From Lachnospiraceae bacterium (GTDB taxonomy: Bacteria; Bacillota; Clostridia; Lachnospirales; Lachnospiraceae), in contig AP025576.1 of assembly GCA_022845955.1 (NCBI GenBank), positions 5,332,001-5,396,000 of the forward strand: 64,000 nucleotides of DNA, read 5' to 3'. The first letter of the stretch is position 1. Every line of letters begins with the position of its first letter. The position numbers were made by a program, and so were the translations under genes. The notes below the pieces were generated by a model. The model saw only the letters and a list, made by a program, of their open reading frames with translations. It had not been told where the DNA came from and did no database searches. Below are positions 9,856-18,698 of the stretch, one piece after another.

Positions 9856-12800
9856 TCAGGTTTTATCAGGAAGAAACCGGAACCATTTCATATCAAATCT
9901 GCTGCCCGGCAAGAATATAAAATATACATTCTGCCGCCCCTTTACACGATCCAGCCGGTAAGTTCTTACATCCATTCCGCTGCTTTGTCCGAATTCCACA
10001 ATCTGCTGTATTTCCTCACCGGTTTCCTGATTTTCAAAACGTATATGTATGGTATTTTTTTCTATCGGGGAGCTACCGCAAATGGCAATTCCCTGCAGCC
10101 CATCCTCCCCAAAATCCATTTGAGGAAATTCCAATGTCACATTGTTCCCTATATCATAGATTCCGTCACGTTCCACTTTAAAATGATCGCCATATACATG
10201 TTTACAATGCGCTGCGCAGATACAATCATATGCCGGGTTCTGTCTTGTAAAAATAAATCCTTTTATATGAATTTTTTTGTCAACCACAAAACATATACTC
10301 GTAATACCTTTCAGCTTTTTGTCCAAATGATATGTTTCTTCCTGATACACATTCCACCGTGACGGTTTCTGGTAAAGCACGTCCCCAATCTGTATACTTC
10401 CCTCTTCCCCCGGCATTCCTTCCCAGATACGGATTCGATACGGCTCATCACTCAGGGCAAAAACAGGAAGTGTTATTTCATCTGAACCAACTGGTCCAAA
10501 GTCTAATTCACGATAGCCCACCTGCGTTTCTCCATCCCTGGCTGTCGCAACTCCATATTCATTTCCGTTTCCGACTTCCCCTTTTGAATATTGATAAAGT
10601 CCTCCGCAAACAAATTCATAAGGATTAAGATACGCCGTTCCTATTCCGGTTACTTCAAAATCAAGCTGCGAAATCAACCGGATTTTTTCCGTCCCGTTTC
10701 TGCTCATACACCGGACTCTGAAGCATCCGTCCCCTTTCGCTTTCACAACGGCATGCTTTCCGTTGACGCTGATTTGGGCTAAATTCGATGGAATTCCCGC
10801 ATCATCTACAACACTCCAGAACAGCACGGTATCAACTGCATTTTCAGGATATAGCTTCGCCGTTATCTCCGCCTGGGGACAAGCTTTGTCCAACTTCCGG
10901 CTGCCATTCATGAGTAATTCAATTTTACGCACCGGCACATCCGTTTTATCCGTCCGCTTACCTTCTCCAGTCGGTAAGTCAGACTCGATTACCTCAAATT
11001 TCTCCCTGCATTCTCTTGCCCAAAGGATCAGCTCCTGATCCGGCAATCCATAGGAACTGACGGTTACCGTAATTTTCCCGGGTACCGTTTTGGTCTGTAT
11101 AACAGCAAGCAGCTTTCCGCCAAACAGCCTTCTGTCATTCCCTTTATACGAATCAAAATCCGTACTGTCCCCATTATCCAGCCCGGCAAGCCTCCCGCTG
11201 CCGCTCACATCAACACGGACCCGGTTATTGGCATTCTCTACCGCATGGCCGTCTTTATCAACCATGGAAATTTCAACAAAAAGTAAATCCCTTCCATCTG
11301 CCAGAGCGCTTTCCCGATCTGCCGAGCACCGGATTTCTGCCGCATCCTGAAAGCTTTTGTGGAATGCTTCCGCCACAAGAGTCTTTTTATCATCATAAGC
11401 TTTCACGCGTATTTCACCGGGTTCATAAGTGACGCTCCAGTCTCCAGTTAAAATAGTACCGTGGACATGGTCGATTTTTCTGATTCCCTGGCTTTTACCA
11501 TTTATAAACAGTTCCAGCCAGCCGGCATTCGAAGCCGCCCTTACATCCACGGTCTGCCCTTCATTAAAATCCCAGTATGGAAACAGATGCAGAACGTCCT
11601 TCTTCGCTTCCTGCCATTCCGCCTGATAAATATAGTAGGAGTCTTTAGGAAAGCCTGCCGTATCTATCTGTCCAAAATAGGAATTTTTCGTGTGGTAAGG
11701 GGTAGGCTCTCCGATATAATCAAAACCGGTCCATATAAACTGACCGCAGGAAAAATGGTTATCACGCTCCCCCGCTATGCACATTTCCGTTGAGACCGCC
11801 CCCCAACTCGTTCTGGAATTCCCAAGAGAAGAACACTGCTCATCTTCGTCCGCCAAAATCGATTTTGAGTAAGGAAAATGATAAATTCCCCGGCTTTGTA
11901 CAATAGACGCCGTCTCACTCCCATAAATAATCCAGTCCGGATGTTCTTTGTGATGTGCATCATAATATTTTTCCGAATAATTATATCCGGCAAGTTTAAC
12001 AATATCCGCACATTTCTGCGCATTTTCCCACGGCATATAATTGGAACCGATTGTAACGGGGGCATTACCGGCAGGATCGTGTTTTCTCACTTCATCGCAC
12101 AACTCTTTTGTGATCTGCAGCCCTCTTTCTCCTTCATGGGTATCGTATATTTCATTTCCTATACTCCACATAATCACACTGGGGTGATTTCTGTCTCTCC
12201 GTATCCAGCTTGCGATATCTCTGCAATGCCATTCCGTAAAAAAGCGCGCATAATCATAGGTGGTTTTTGGTTTTTCCCACATATCAAAGCCTTCGGAATC
12301 GATCAATATTCCCATCTCATCCGCTAAGTCCATCCATTCTGCCGCCGGCATATTGTGCGCAGTCCGGACTGCATTGACTCCCATTTCCTTTAGTATTTTT
12401 AACTTTCGGCGCATAGCCGTCTGATTATATGCTGCTCCCAGGCATCCCAGGTCATGATGCTCACATACCCCTTTGATTTTGATGTTCCTGCCATTCAGCC
12501 AAAATCCGGAATCCGGTTTATACGCGAAGGTCCGGAAACCAAACCGGGTATATTCTGTCTGTACAATTTTTCCTCCCTCATGCAGTTCCGTCTTTACAAT
12601 ATACAGGCAGGGATGATCCGGACTCCAAAGGTCAGGACTGTCAATCATCAGCTGTGCCGTTCCATAAAATAACCCGTTATCCGTTCCTCCCTTTTTCTCC
12701 TGAATCACTGCTGCACCCGCCAGACATTCGGCAATGGGTTCCTGCCCGTCAGTGATATCTTCCTCATAATTACTGAACTGGCTGGAAGAATATACGGTAT

Positions 12801-13410
12801 CCATACCTGCCGTATTCTTATTTGTATTGCCTCTCCTTTTAAACACCTGAAAACGTAAGGTAATATCCCGCGGATCCGTCTGCTGCTTTACCCCAATCTC
12901 TGCAGAAACCGTAACCCTCCAGTTTCCGTTTTGTTCTTCCCTTTCGGATATATAGATGCCATCCTGGATAAGCCATACCGGATCAACTTCCTGAAACCAT
13001 ATATTGCGGTAAATTCCTGCCCCTGAATACCATCTGGAATTGGGACTGTGATATACGGCTTTCACCAGAATCTCATTTACCCCTTCTTTTAAAAATCCGG
13101 TTACATCCAAAACAAAAGAGGAATAACCGTATTTCCATTCGCAAGCCGTATTTCCGTTTATGTAAATCGTGCTATCCATATAGATACCGTCAAACCTGAG
13201 AAAATATTGTTTACCTGGTTTTTTCTCATGCATAAAAGACTTCCTGTACCAACCTATACTGTCCTGATACAGGTTGTAAGAATCATAAATCAGCCAGTCA
13301 TGCGGAATCTCTACCGGTATAAAAACACTCGGAACTTCTTCGTTCTTTGTTTCCGTAAGAACCTGTTTTGCAAATTCCCATCCGTCGTTAAACAGCTTTC
13401 CCCATCTCAT
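9856..13410 (-). CDS. Large glycoside hydrolase family 2 enzyme
   Basis: This 1184-residue protein begins MRWGKLFNDGWEFAKQ at ATG 13410, preceded by AAGGAG. The frame runs 15 codons further but that upstream ATG has no ribosome binding site. It has the GH2 order: jelly-roll sugar-binding domain, Ig-like domain, then TIM barrel with acid/base Glu about 420 in MWSIGNEI and nucleophile Glu about 499 in IYGSETAS. About 600 extra C-terminal residues form Ig-like (DUF4982-type) and carbohydrate-binding-like modules. No signal peptide is visible. The linkage cleaved (galactoside, glucuronide, xyloside or arabinoside) cannot be fixed from sequence. It is the first gene of the operon. Confidence 0.9.
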   Translation of the reverse strand: MRWGKLFNDGWEFAKQVLTETKNEEVPSVFIPVEIPHDWLIYDSYNLYQDSIGWYRKSFMHEKKPGKQYFLRFDGIYMDSTIYINGNTACEWKYGYSSFVLDVTGFLKEGVNEILVKAVYHSPNSRWYSGAGIYRNIWFQEVDPVWLIQDGIYISEREEQNGNWRVTVSAEIGVKQQTDPRDITLRFQVFKRRGNTNKNTAGMDTVYSSSQFSNYEEDITDGQEPIAECLAGAAVIQEKKGGTDNGLFYGTAQLMIDSPDLWSPDHPCLYIVKTELHEGGKIVQTEYTRFGFRTFAYKPDSGFWLNGRNIKIKGVCEHHDLGCLGAAYNQTAMRRKLKILKEMGVNAVRTAHNMPAAEWMDLADEMGILIDSEGFDMWEKPKTTYDYARFFTEWHCRDIASWIRRDRNHPSVIMWSIGNEIYDTHEGERGLQITKELCDEVRKHDPAGNAPVTIGSNYMPWENAQKCADIVKLAGYNYSEKYYDAHHKEHPDWIIYGSETASIVQSRGIYHFPYSKSILADEDEQCSSLGNSRTSWGAVSTEMCIAGERDNHFSCGQFIWTGFDYIGEPTPYHTKNSYFGQIDTAGFPKDSYYIYQAEWQEAKKDVLHLFPYWDFNEGQTVDVRAASNAGWLELFINGKSQGIRKIDHVHGTILTGDWSVTYEPGEIRVKAYDDKKTLVAEAFHKSFQDAAEIRCSADRESALADGRDLLFVEISMVDKDGHAVENANNRVRVDVSGSGRLAGLDNGDSTDFDSYKGNDRRLFGGKLLAVIQTKTVPGKITVTVSSYGLPDQELILWARECREKFEVIESDLPTGEGKRTDKTDVPVRKIELLMNGSRKLDKACPQAEITAKLYPENAVDTVLFWSVVDDAGIPSNLAQISVNGKHAVVKAKGDGCFRVRCMSRNGTEKIRLISQLDFEVTGIGTAYLNPYEFVCGGLYQYSKGEVGNGNEYGVATARDGETQVGYRELDFGPVGSDEITLPVFALSDEPYRIRIWEGMPGEEGSIQIGDVLYQKPSRWNVYQEETYHLDKKLKGITSICFVVDKKIHIKGFIFTRQNPAYDCICAAHCKHVYGDHFKVERDGIYDIGNNVTLEFPQMDFGEDGLQGIAICGSSPIEKNTIHIRFENQETGEEIQQIVEFGQSSGMDVRTYRLDRVKGRQNVYFIFLPGSRFDMKWFRFLPDKT

Positions 13411-13460
13411 AAGCTCTCCTTTTCCTGAAAGGAACCTTTTTTTGTTAAAATGCAATGGTG

Positions 13461-13492
13461 CCGTAAATGCACAGACCTGCTGAACAGTTACG
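13461..13492 (+). repeat. Copy of the CTGAACAGTTAC dispersed repeat (right-end part)
   Basis: The segment GTAAATGCACAGACCTGC followed by TGAACAGTTACG matches the right end of the complete element at 19235-19366. Here the internal hairpin arms are GTGC/GCAC instead of CGCA/TGCG. It lies 50-80 nt upstream of the GH2 start and so probably falls in the 5' untranslated region of that operon. Confidence 0.7.
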
Positions 13493-13643
13493 TTAAAATA
13501 ACTATAGTAGTAATTCCAAATGCTTAATATGTATATAAATCATATTTTTATGGTTTAAAATGACTTTTTCATAACAATTCATATAATATATTACTTGTTT
13601 TTCAATAACTTATAACCGCGCCTTAAAAATATGCATAAATATA

Positions 13644-13706
13644 GCACGGTCATTTTATTTATAACCAGCGTTTTTTCCGCTGAATCCTTAAATAAAATTA
13701 CCGTGC
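13644..13706 (-). terminator. Long stem-loop between araC and the GH2 operon
   Basis: GCACGGT plus an A/T-rich arm (13644-13661) pairs with its complement at 13689-13706 over about 18 bp with one mismatch. An inner CAGCG/CGCTG pair sits in the loop. It lies about 70 nt downstream of the araC stop. It may terminate araC or act as a structured regulatory site. The following T-tract is interrupted (TATATTTATG), so terminator is a tentative label. Confidence 0.5.
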
Positions 13707-13775
13707 CGACTTTTTTAACCGTTTATTCCCACGGGCAGCGAACCAAACAGATGCGCCCGCTGCGGGGTTTTTGGC

Positions 13776-14633
13776 TTAATCCAGTACTCTTTTCTGGTAT
13801 TGTTTGGGGGATACCCCAACATTTTTCTTAAAGATTTTCGAGAAATTCGAATAGTCTCCGAAACCGGAAAGCATACCGCTTTCTGTAACCGACTTTCCCT
13901 CACTTAAATAGTTTTGTGCAAGATATATCCGTTTGCGCAGGATATACTGTTGGATTGACAGACCGGTTATTGCCTTGAATTTACGGCTTATGTAGGTCCC
14001 GTTGTAATACAATTTCTCCGACAGTTCATCCAGTGAAAATGTATCTAACAGATGTTCATTAATATATTCTATTGTTCTGTCAACAAGAGGAGGCATCACA
14101 TTAGGCATCGGCGGATTATCTTTATTGTTAAAAAACAACAGATTCACTTTTACCAAAAGAAGCATCACATAAGAAGAAGTGGCAACATCCTGTCCATATT
14201 CGGAAGAATTTTTTAAATCCAGCAGAGAATTATAAAGCACCAGCAGCTCTTCTGCCTGTTCTTTGGATAACACCACTACAGGAGGCTTATCTTCAAATCG
14301 TTTTTGAAAACAATCTTTTAAATTAGTGCGGGCTGTTGAATGGGCTTCGAGATAGCGGTTACTTATATTGATAACAAAGCGTTTATAAATACTTTCATCA
14401 AGCATTTCCACTCTGTGATATTCTCCCGGCTTCATGGCTATGATTGTCCCGGGATCAATTCGGTAACATCTCTGATCAATATAATAATTAACAATGCCGT
14501 TAACAAGAAAATATAGTTCATATCCGTTATGAGTATGGTAAAAGGGCTGGCCCTCCAATTTATCAGAATAACGGACAAATAAATCCTCCGGTATGGGATT
14601 ATATATACGTTCAAAATATTCTTCCTTGATCAT
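13776..14633 (-). CDS. AraC-family transcriptional regulator
   Basis: A 285-residue regulator. The N-terminal cupin-like sensor domain (FYHTHNGYELYFLVNG, IDPGTIIAMKPGEYHRV) is of the type that senses sugars. The C-terminal third holds the two-helix-turn-helix AraC DNA-binding domain (LDELSEKLYYNGTYISRKFK; GFGDYSNFSKIFKKNVGVSP). The third codon, ATG 14633, is chosen because AGGAGG lies 6 nt before it, whereas the first ATG abuts the ribosome binding site. It sits immediately upstream of, and in the same direction as, the GH2-GH67-ABC operon, so it very likely activates it. Its own promoter carries an inverted repeat (14759-14786). Confidence 0.93.
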   Translation of the reverse strand: MIKEEYFERIYNPIPEDLFVRYSDKLEGQPFYHTHNGYELYFLVNGIVNYYIDQRCYRIDPGTIIAMKPGEYHRVEMLDESIYKRFVINISNRYLEAHSTARTNLKDCFQKRFEDKPPVVVLSKEQAEELLVLYNSLLDLKNSSEYGQDVATSSYVMLLLVKVNLLFFNNKDNPPMPNVMPPLVDRTIEYINEHLLDTFSLDELSEKLYYNGTYISRKFKAITGLSIQQYILRKRIYLAQNYLSEGKSVTESGMLSGFGDYSNFSKIFKKNVGVSPKQYQKRVLD

Positions 14634-14742
14634 ATACATCCTCCTTACCGATAGTTACATACGGAATACGATATTTTTTATCCGGATCTGGTACCGATTG
14701 GTGTTGTACCGGTTATTTCGCGGCAGTTCCTTCGTATGTATT

Positions 14743-14786
14743 ATTATACAATCACTTCTTGCCAATATCAAGTTAGTTATTGGCAA
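14743..14786 (-). promoter_or_regulatory. araC promoter with overlapping operator-like palindrome
   Basis: Reading the minus strand, TTGATA (14771-14766), a 17-nt spacer and TATAAT (14748-14743) form a near-ideal sigma-A promoter 110 nt upstream of araC. A perfect 9-bp inverted repeat TTGCCAATA-N10-TATTGGCAA (14759-14786) straddles the -35 element. That position suits repression, perhaps autoregulation. Confidence 0.75.
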
Positions 14787-14822
14787 CTACCGGACAGAAT
14801 GGTAAATGGGGTGAAAGAACAC

Positions 14823-15269
14823 TCAGCTGATAGTAAAGATAATTTTTTGTGAACAGCAGCTTCCGCCCCGCAGAAACGTCTCCACCAGCTCTACCGTAAC
14901 CGGTCTTTCAAGAATCGTACTCCAGACTTTCTGATGAAATCCCTGCGTACAGCTGCAGAATACCGGCGAATGTACATATCCCGCTTTTACAATCGAACAA
15001 TCGCAGCCTTTTCCCCGGTTATAGGTTAACAGAAAACCGTCCTTCTCCGGCACACATTCCGCACCCGTATGGCGGCTGATAATCCGTGCCATTTCTTCCA
15101 TGCTGTCCACTCCGGACAATTCCTCTTTCAGTCCGCCCATCCCGGGCAGTGCATTTCTTTCCGCACAACGCCCGCCGCATTTTTTCAGCAGTTCCTGGCA
15201 GACCTCCTGGTTTTTCTCACAGCCTAATTCTTCCAGCAAATCTCCCATCCAGTAACCCATTTCTTCCAT
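14823..15269 (-). CDS. Cysteine-rich protein of unknown function
   Basis: This 148-residue protein starts at ATG 15269 (MEEMGYWMGD), 10 nt after AGGAGG. The upstream in-frame ATG at 15299 lies before that ribosome binding site and is rejected. It is rich in cysteine: CGGRC at about residues 31-35, GCDCS, then CSCTQGFHQKVWS and GGSCCS near the C-terminus. The C-terminal half resembles the small Cys-containing sensor domains seen in V4R/DUF6144-type proteins, but I cannot assign it firmly. It sits 40 nt after the DinB gene on the same strand. Confidence 0.65.
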   Translation of the reverse strand: MEEMGYWMGDLLEELGCEKNQEVCQELLKKCGGRCAERNALPGMGGLKEELSGVDSMEEMARIISRHTGAECVPEKDGFLLTYNRGKGCDCSIVKAGYVHSPVFCSCTQGFHQKVWSTILERPVTVELVETFLRGGSCCSQKIIFTIS

Positions 15270-15308
15270 ATATCCTTTTCCTCCTTCGTTTATTCCCATG
15301 CAACTGCC

Positions 15309-15830
15309 TCAAAAGAACTTATCATATTCCCCTTGGGGAATGCGTCCTTCCAGCCCTGCAACTCTCGGCCATAATCCGGTTTCCGCCACAATAAATCCCA
15401 TAATCATTCCCATATGGGTATGCAGATGACGATGCTGTGCCATAAGTAAAGTGAATTTCGTATATTCACATCCTTCCGGCCTTTCCAACAAAAAGGCGTC
15501 CTCCAGGGAAGCGATATAATTCTGCGTTTTTTCCTTTATACAGGTAAAATAGGCATCGATCTCTTCTCGTTCCAGATGCCTGTGCGACACAACATCCAGA
15601 TTGTTCAGATTCTCTTCATGGACAGGCGGTTCCTTATAATGCGGATCCCTTGGATTAATAAACCACAAATCAAGAGAATGCAGCATATGATAAATATGTT
15701 TCCAGAGCGGCATCCCGCAATATTCCTTATTCCAATATTCATCCGGGACACAGGCAATTACATTTTTCACTTCCCACAGTGCCCGCTCCGTCTGATCGGC
15801 TATGATATCCGTCAATGCTTCCTGTTTCAA
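15309..15830 (-). CDS. DinB-superfamily protein
   Basis: A 173-residue four-helix-bundle type protein with MPLWKHIYHMLHSLDLWF near residue 45 and HRHLHTHMGMIMGF near residue 135. These supply the histidines that bind metal in the DinB/YfiT fold. Known relatives are metal-dependent thiol S-transferases (bacillithiol or mycothiol users) or of unknown function. The start is a TTG at 15830 with a strong AGGAGGGG 7 nt upstream; no better ATG exists nearby. It belongs to the minus-strand cassette-like run of small genes. Confidence 0.8.
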   Translation of the reverse strand: MKQEALTDIIADQTERALWEVKNVIACVPDEYWNKEYCGMPLWKHIYHMLHSLDLWFINPRDPHYKEPPVHEENLNNLDVVSHRHLEREEIDAYFTCIKEKTQNYIASLEDAFLLERPEGCEYTKFTLLMAQHRHLHTHMGMIMGFIVAETGLWPRVAGLEGRIPQGEYDKFF

Positions 15831-15865
15831 GCTGCTGCCCCTCCTTTTTCCGGTATGGTAACATA

Positions 15866-16660
15866 CTAAATTTCAATGGTTCTTCCGCACGCCAGATACT
15901 CCATTTCAGGCAGCCGGCGGGACAAAAACTGATATGCCCCCATCCCCGTGCAGTGGCAGGTATAAAACTGAGTCCCCACATATTTCTGCAATTCCTGTGC
16001 GATACTGCTTAATAAAGAAACCGGCACTGTCTTCTTCGTCAGCGGATTACATAAATGAAATCCGCCTATACATACCTGCGGCTTATATGCCGAGGCTCTT
16101 TCCATAATGTTTACAATTCCGGTATGTCCGCATCCTGTAATAATTACCGTTTTGTTTTCCTGAATCCGTAAATTCTGCTCATGGAGAAAATCATCTTTCC
16201 CGTCCTTATTATACAATGCATCATTCGCTTCGGAATAACATTTATCCCGCCTCCCGACAAGAAACAGACTCAGTTCCTCATCGATTTCATAATCCCCGTC
16301 AATTACTATTATCTGCGGATTGTTTTTCAGCTTGTCATCGAGGCCAACGTTGGCTTTCAGGAAAAGGAATTTACTGTAATGCGGTTCAAATGCCGACCGC
16401 TGCACATAAATCCGTGCCTTCGTATTCACCTGCAGAAACCGCTTCAGCGCCCCGCCATGATCCATATGGCCATGGGAAATGATAACCGTATCCACCTGCG
16501 TCAGATCAATGTTCATTGCTGACGCATTGTTAAACAATGTATTATCCGGACCCAAATCGAATAATAGTTTATGCTTCTGCGTTTCTATATAAAGGGATAA
16601 GCCATGCTTGGGAATGACCTGTCCTTCGCTCTTGTTTTCGACCAATGCTGTGATTTTCAT
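15866..16660 (-). CDS. Metallo-beta-lactamase-fold hydrolase
   Basis: This 264-residue protein carries the signature HGHMDHGG (residues 63-70), which binds two metals. Later ligands are in GCGHTGIVNI and the HxC segment TCHCTGMGA. The layout matches the subgroup annotated as 7,8-dihydropterin-6-methyl dihydropteroate-like MBL proteins in Firmicutes and archaea. The substrate is unknown. AGGAGC precedes the ATG by 6 nt. Confidence 0.85.
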   Translation of the reverse strand: MKITALVENKSEGQVIPKHGLSLYIETQKHKLLFDLGPDNTLFNNASAMNIDLTQVDTVIISHGHMDHGGALKRFLQVNTKARIYVQRSAFEPHYSKFLFLKANVGLDDKLKNNPQIIVIDGDYEIDEELSLFLVGRRDKCYSEANDALYNKDGKDDFLHEQNLRIQENKTVIITGCGHTGIVNIMERASAYKPQVCIGGFHLCNPLTKKTVPVSLLSSIAQELQKYVGTQFYTCHCTGMGAYQFLSRRLPEMEYLACGRTIEI

Positions 16661-16743
16661 TTCTGCTCCTGTCTGCTTACATTAAATGACAAAGATGATA
16701 TCTATTTGTATAAGATACCTCACCGTTACCGCCGGTAAATACC

Positions 16744-17106
16744 CTACCGCTTCTCTCTTTCAAAGGACACATATGCTTTCGCAATTTCCATCGCGTCTAT
16801 CATCCGGCCAAACCGGATAAAATGGGAGGATCCTTCCTCAAATTTTCCCTGCGCTTTTTCACATTTCCTGATGATGGAGGTTATGGGGGCAAGCGCCTGT
16901 GTCAATTCGCTTTTCGTATATACCTCATTCCTGCCTTCTCCGGCAATTAATGCTTTTGCTATATACAAAGCTTTTATCCTGTTTTTAAGCAAGGTATGCT
17001 GTGACGACCCTTCTTCAAATTTAGGCCATATCTTTTCGCATCTTCCGACAGCGGAAGCAATCACTTCCAGTGCCTGCTCTTTTTCCTCTTTGCTATACAT
17101 ATCCAT
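16744..17106 (-). CDS. Small protein built of two tandem repeats, unknown function
   Basis: A 120-residue predicted helical protein in which residues 4-57 and 64-117 are copies of the same unit. Both contain Y-[ST]-K-E/S, an I-x-x-C-E-K segment, K-F-E-E-G-S-S and an A-x-x-I-A-K-A ending. It appears to be an internal duplication of a domain found alone or paired in hypothetical Firmicutes proteins. It lies 11 nt after the DUF3795 gene and is probably co-transcribed with it. No enzyme motif is visible. Confidence 0.65.
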   Translation of the reverse strand: MDMYSKEEKEQALEVIASAVGRCEKIWPKFEEGSSQHTLLKNRIKALYIAKALIAGEGRNEVYTKSELTQALAPITSIIRKCEKAQGKFEEGSSHFIRFGRMIDAMEIAKAYVSFEREKR

Positions 17107-17117
17107 TCCGTTACCCT

Positions 17118-17675
17118 TTATTTCTTTTCTTTGGGTTTCTTTCTCAGTTTCAATACCAGGCCTTTTTTATCCGCCGCTTCCTGGAAATACGCCGCTGCCG
17201 CAGACGCTTTCCCCTTCATCGTAAATTCCGGCTTTATTTCCGTCCTGATATGGCGCATCGCTTCTTTGCTATCCGGTAAATCCAGCAGATTTACCGCGAT
17301 ACAGTAAAAGTTTTTCCTGCGTCCGTCATTATAATTATCCAGAAGTTCTTTCAGTATTCCCGCCTTTTCCTCCTGCTCCTCCCGGTAGGCCTCAATCCCT
17401 GTCTGCCTGGCTTTCAGGCCGTCGGTTACCATATTTTGGTGGGTGATAAAGGAATCGAATTCCATTACTTTTTCATATTTTTCGCAGGGATAGTTCCCGC
17501 ACATATAACAGAATTCCAAGGATCCATGCTCTCTTGCACACCGGAAAAAAGAGCATGGCTGGTTGCCCTCTCCACCGCCGCATCCGGGACAATACTGGTT
17601 TAAGTGCATGGGACACAGACTGCAGTTCAACCCGCAAAGGGAGAGACAGGGATACGATCTTTCATAATTTTTCAT
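17118..17675 (-). CDS. DUF3795 cysteine-rich protein
   Basis: A 185-residue protein whose first half is a cysteine cluster (CLSLCGLNCSLCPMH, YCPGCGG, CSFFRCA, FCYMCGNYPCEKY) typical of DUF3795. Such proteins probably bind zinc or an iron-sulfur cluster; their biochemical role is unknown. The C-terminal half is helical and ends in a lysine-rich tail. AAGGAG lies 7 nt before the ATG, and the start is 4 nt after the stop of the upstream GNAT gene, so the genes are likely translationally coupled. Confidence 0.85.
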   Translation of the reverse strand: MKNYERSYPCLSLCGLNCSLCPMHLNQYCPGCGGGEGNQPCSFFRCAREHGSLEFCYMCGNYPCEKYEKVMEFDSFITHQNMVTDGLKARQTGIEAYREEQEEKAGILKELLDNYNDGRRKNFYCIAVNLLDLPDSKEAMRHIRTEIKPEFTMKGKASAAAAYFQEAADKKGLVLKLRKKPKEKK

Positions 17676-17679
17676 TCAT

Positions 17680-18159
17680 CTACTCCTTCAAAACAATCCT
17701 CATTATGTATTCTTCTTCGTTTTCATCCACGATTGTAAAACCTGCCTTTTGATACATTCCAAGCGCGTAATTGTCCTTTTGCACAGCCAGGGAAGCCTTT
17801 TCGTATCCTTCCTGCTCCAGATACTCCAGCATTTTTTTCATCAATGCCATCCCGATTCCTTTTCCCCGGTATTCCGGGTAAAGGGAAATGGCAAATTCCG
17901 GGGTGTTGTCATCCAGGCTCCCGTATCCCTTAATAATTCTTGTCCACACAGCCCCCACGATCCGGTTATCCGTTACCGCACACAAACAACGATCATCCTT
18001 CTTATTTCCAAAGTCCTCTATGTATATCCTCAGCGCCGGCTCCTGAATGACGGATCTGGGCAAACGGTTATTGTCATCTCTTTGAAAAATGGCTTCATAA
18101 AGAAAATCGGAAAGCACACCGTATTCCGAGGTATCCATTTCTCTTATTTCATATGCCAT
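17680..18159 (-). CDS. GNAT-family N-acetyltransferase
   Basis: A 159-residue acetyltransferase starting at ATG 18159 (MAYEIREMDTSEYG) behind GGAGGAG. The longer frame upstream is the tail of the previous gene read in another phase. The acetyl-CoA loop YPEYRGKGIGMALM (about residues 100-113) and the C-terminal ALGMYQKAGF fit the family. It overlaps the preceding GNAT gene by 11 nt. The substrate is not predictable. Confidence 0.88.
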   Translation of the reverse strand: MAYEIREMDTSEYGVLSDFLYEAIFQRDDNNRLPRSVIQEPALRIYIEDFGNKKDDRCLCAVTDNRIVGAVWTRIIKGYGSLDDNTPEFAISLYPEYRGKGIGMALMKKMLEYLEQEGYEKASLAVQKDNYALGMYQKAGFTIVDENEEEYIMRIVLKE

Positions 18160-18583
18160 TTTCACTCCTCCATTCCATAAGGAATTCCTTTTCACCGGTT
18201 TCTTCTTCATCCTGTTCCTTTACGATATGAAATCCTTCTCTTTCATAAAACCGGATCGCACGCCCGTTTTTTTCATAGACCTGTAAGGTAATGATATCAC
18301 GCCCAACCTTCACATGATCCAGCATTTTTTTACCAATTCCCTGGCCCTGGCAGTCTTTGTTTATAAAAAGCCCGGCGATATAATTTCCTGATAATCCGAT
18401 GAATCCAACAATTCTCCGCTCATGTTCGCAGACATAAATTTCCGCCTGAGGCAGCATCTCCCTGACTTTTCGGAAATTTTCCTTCCAATAATCGCTTCGG
18501 ATAAAATCATGGGCTTGTAGATTTGTTGCAAGCCACAGGTCCATGACTGCCTCCAAATCCGTATTTGTTAAATTCCTGATCAT
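18149..18583 (-). CDS. GNAT-family N-acetyltransferase (YjaB/YiaC-like)
   Basis: A 144-residue single-domain acetyltransferase with LWLATNLQAHDFI near the N-terminus and the acetyl-CoA loop INKDCQGQGIGKKML. The C-terminal NGRAIRFYEREGF motif resembles the E. coli YjaB/YiaC type. It is first in a three-gene minus-strand run with the following GNAT and DUF3795 genes. There is no clear AGGAGG in front, only a weak AG-rich stretch. Confidence 0.87.
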   Translation of the reverse strand: MIRNLTNTDLEAVMDLWLATNLQAHDFIRSDYWKENFRKVREMLPQAEIYVCEHERRIVGFIGLSGNYIAGLFINKDCQGQGIGKKMLDHVKVGRDIITLQVYEKNGRAIRFYEREGFHIVKEQDEEETGEKEFLMEWRSENGI

Positions 18584-18698
18584 AGTTACTCCTATAATAT
18601 GTTGTTTATCTTCTCAGTAAAACGGATACATCTCGTACAGACGGAGCAGATCTGTCACTCATTTCCTTGTACTTTTCGTTATACCGGAAGGTATCTTT

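Larger units (their letters stand above)
13411..13775. other. AT-rich control region of the GH2-GH67 operon
   Basis: About 365 bases without a gene separate araC from the GH2 gene, both on the minus strand. The stretch is very A+T rich and holds a large stem-loop (13644-13706) and a copy of the dispersed repeat (13461-13492) close to the GH2 start. The operon promoter and the AraC operator probably lie here. I see only weak -35/-10 candidates on the minus strand (for example TTGAAA with TATGAA 16 nt downstream), so I do not call a promoter. Confidence 0.5.
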
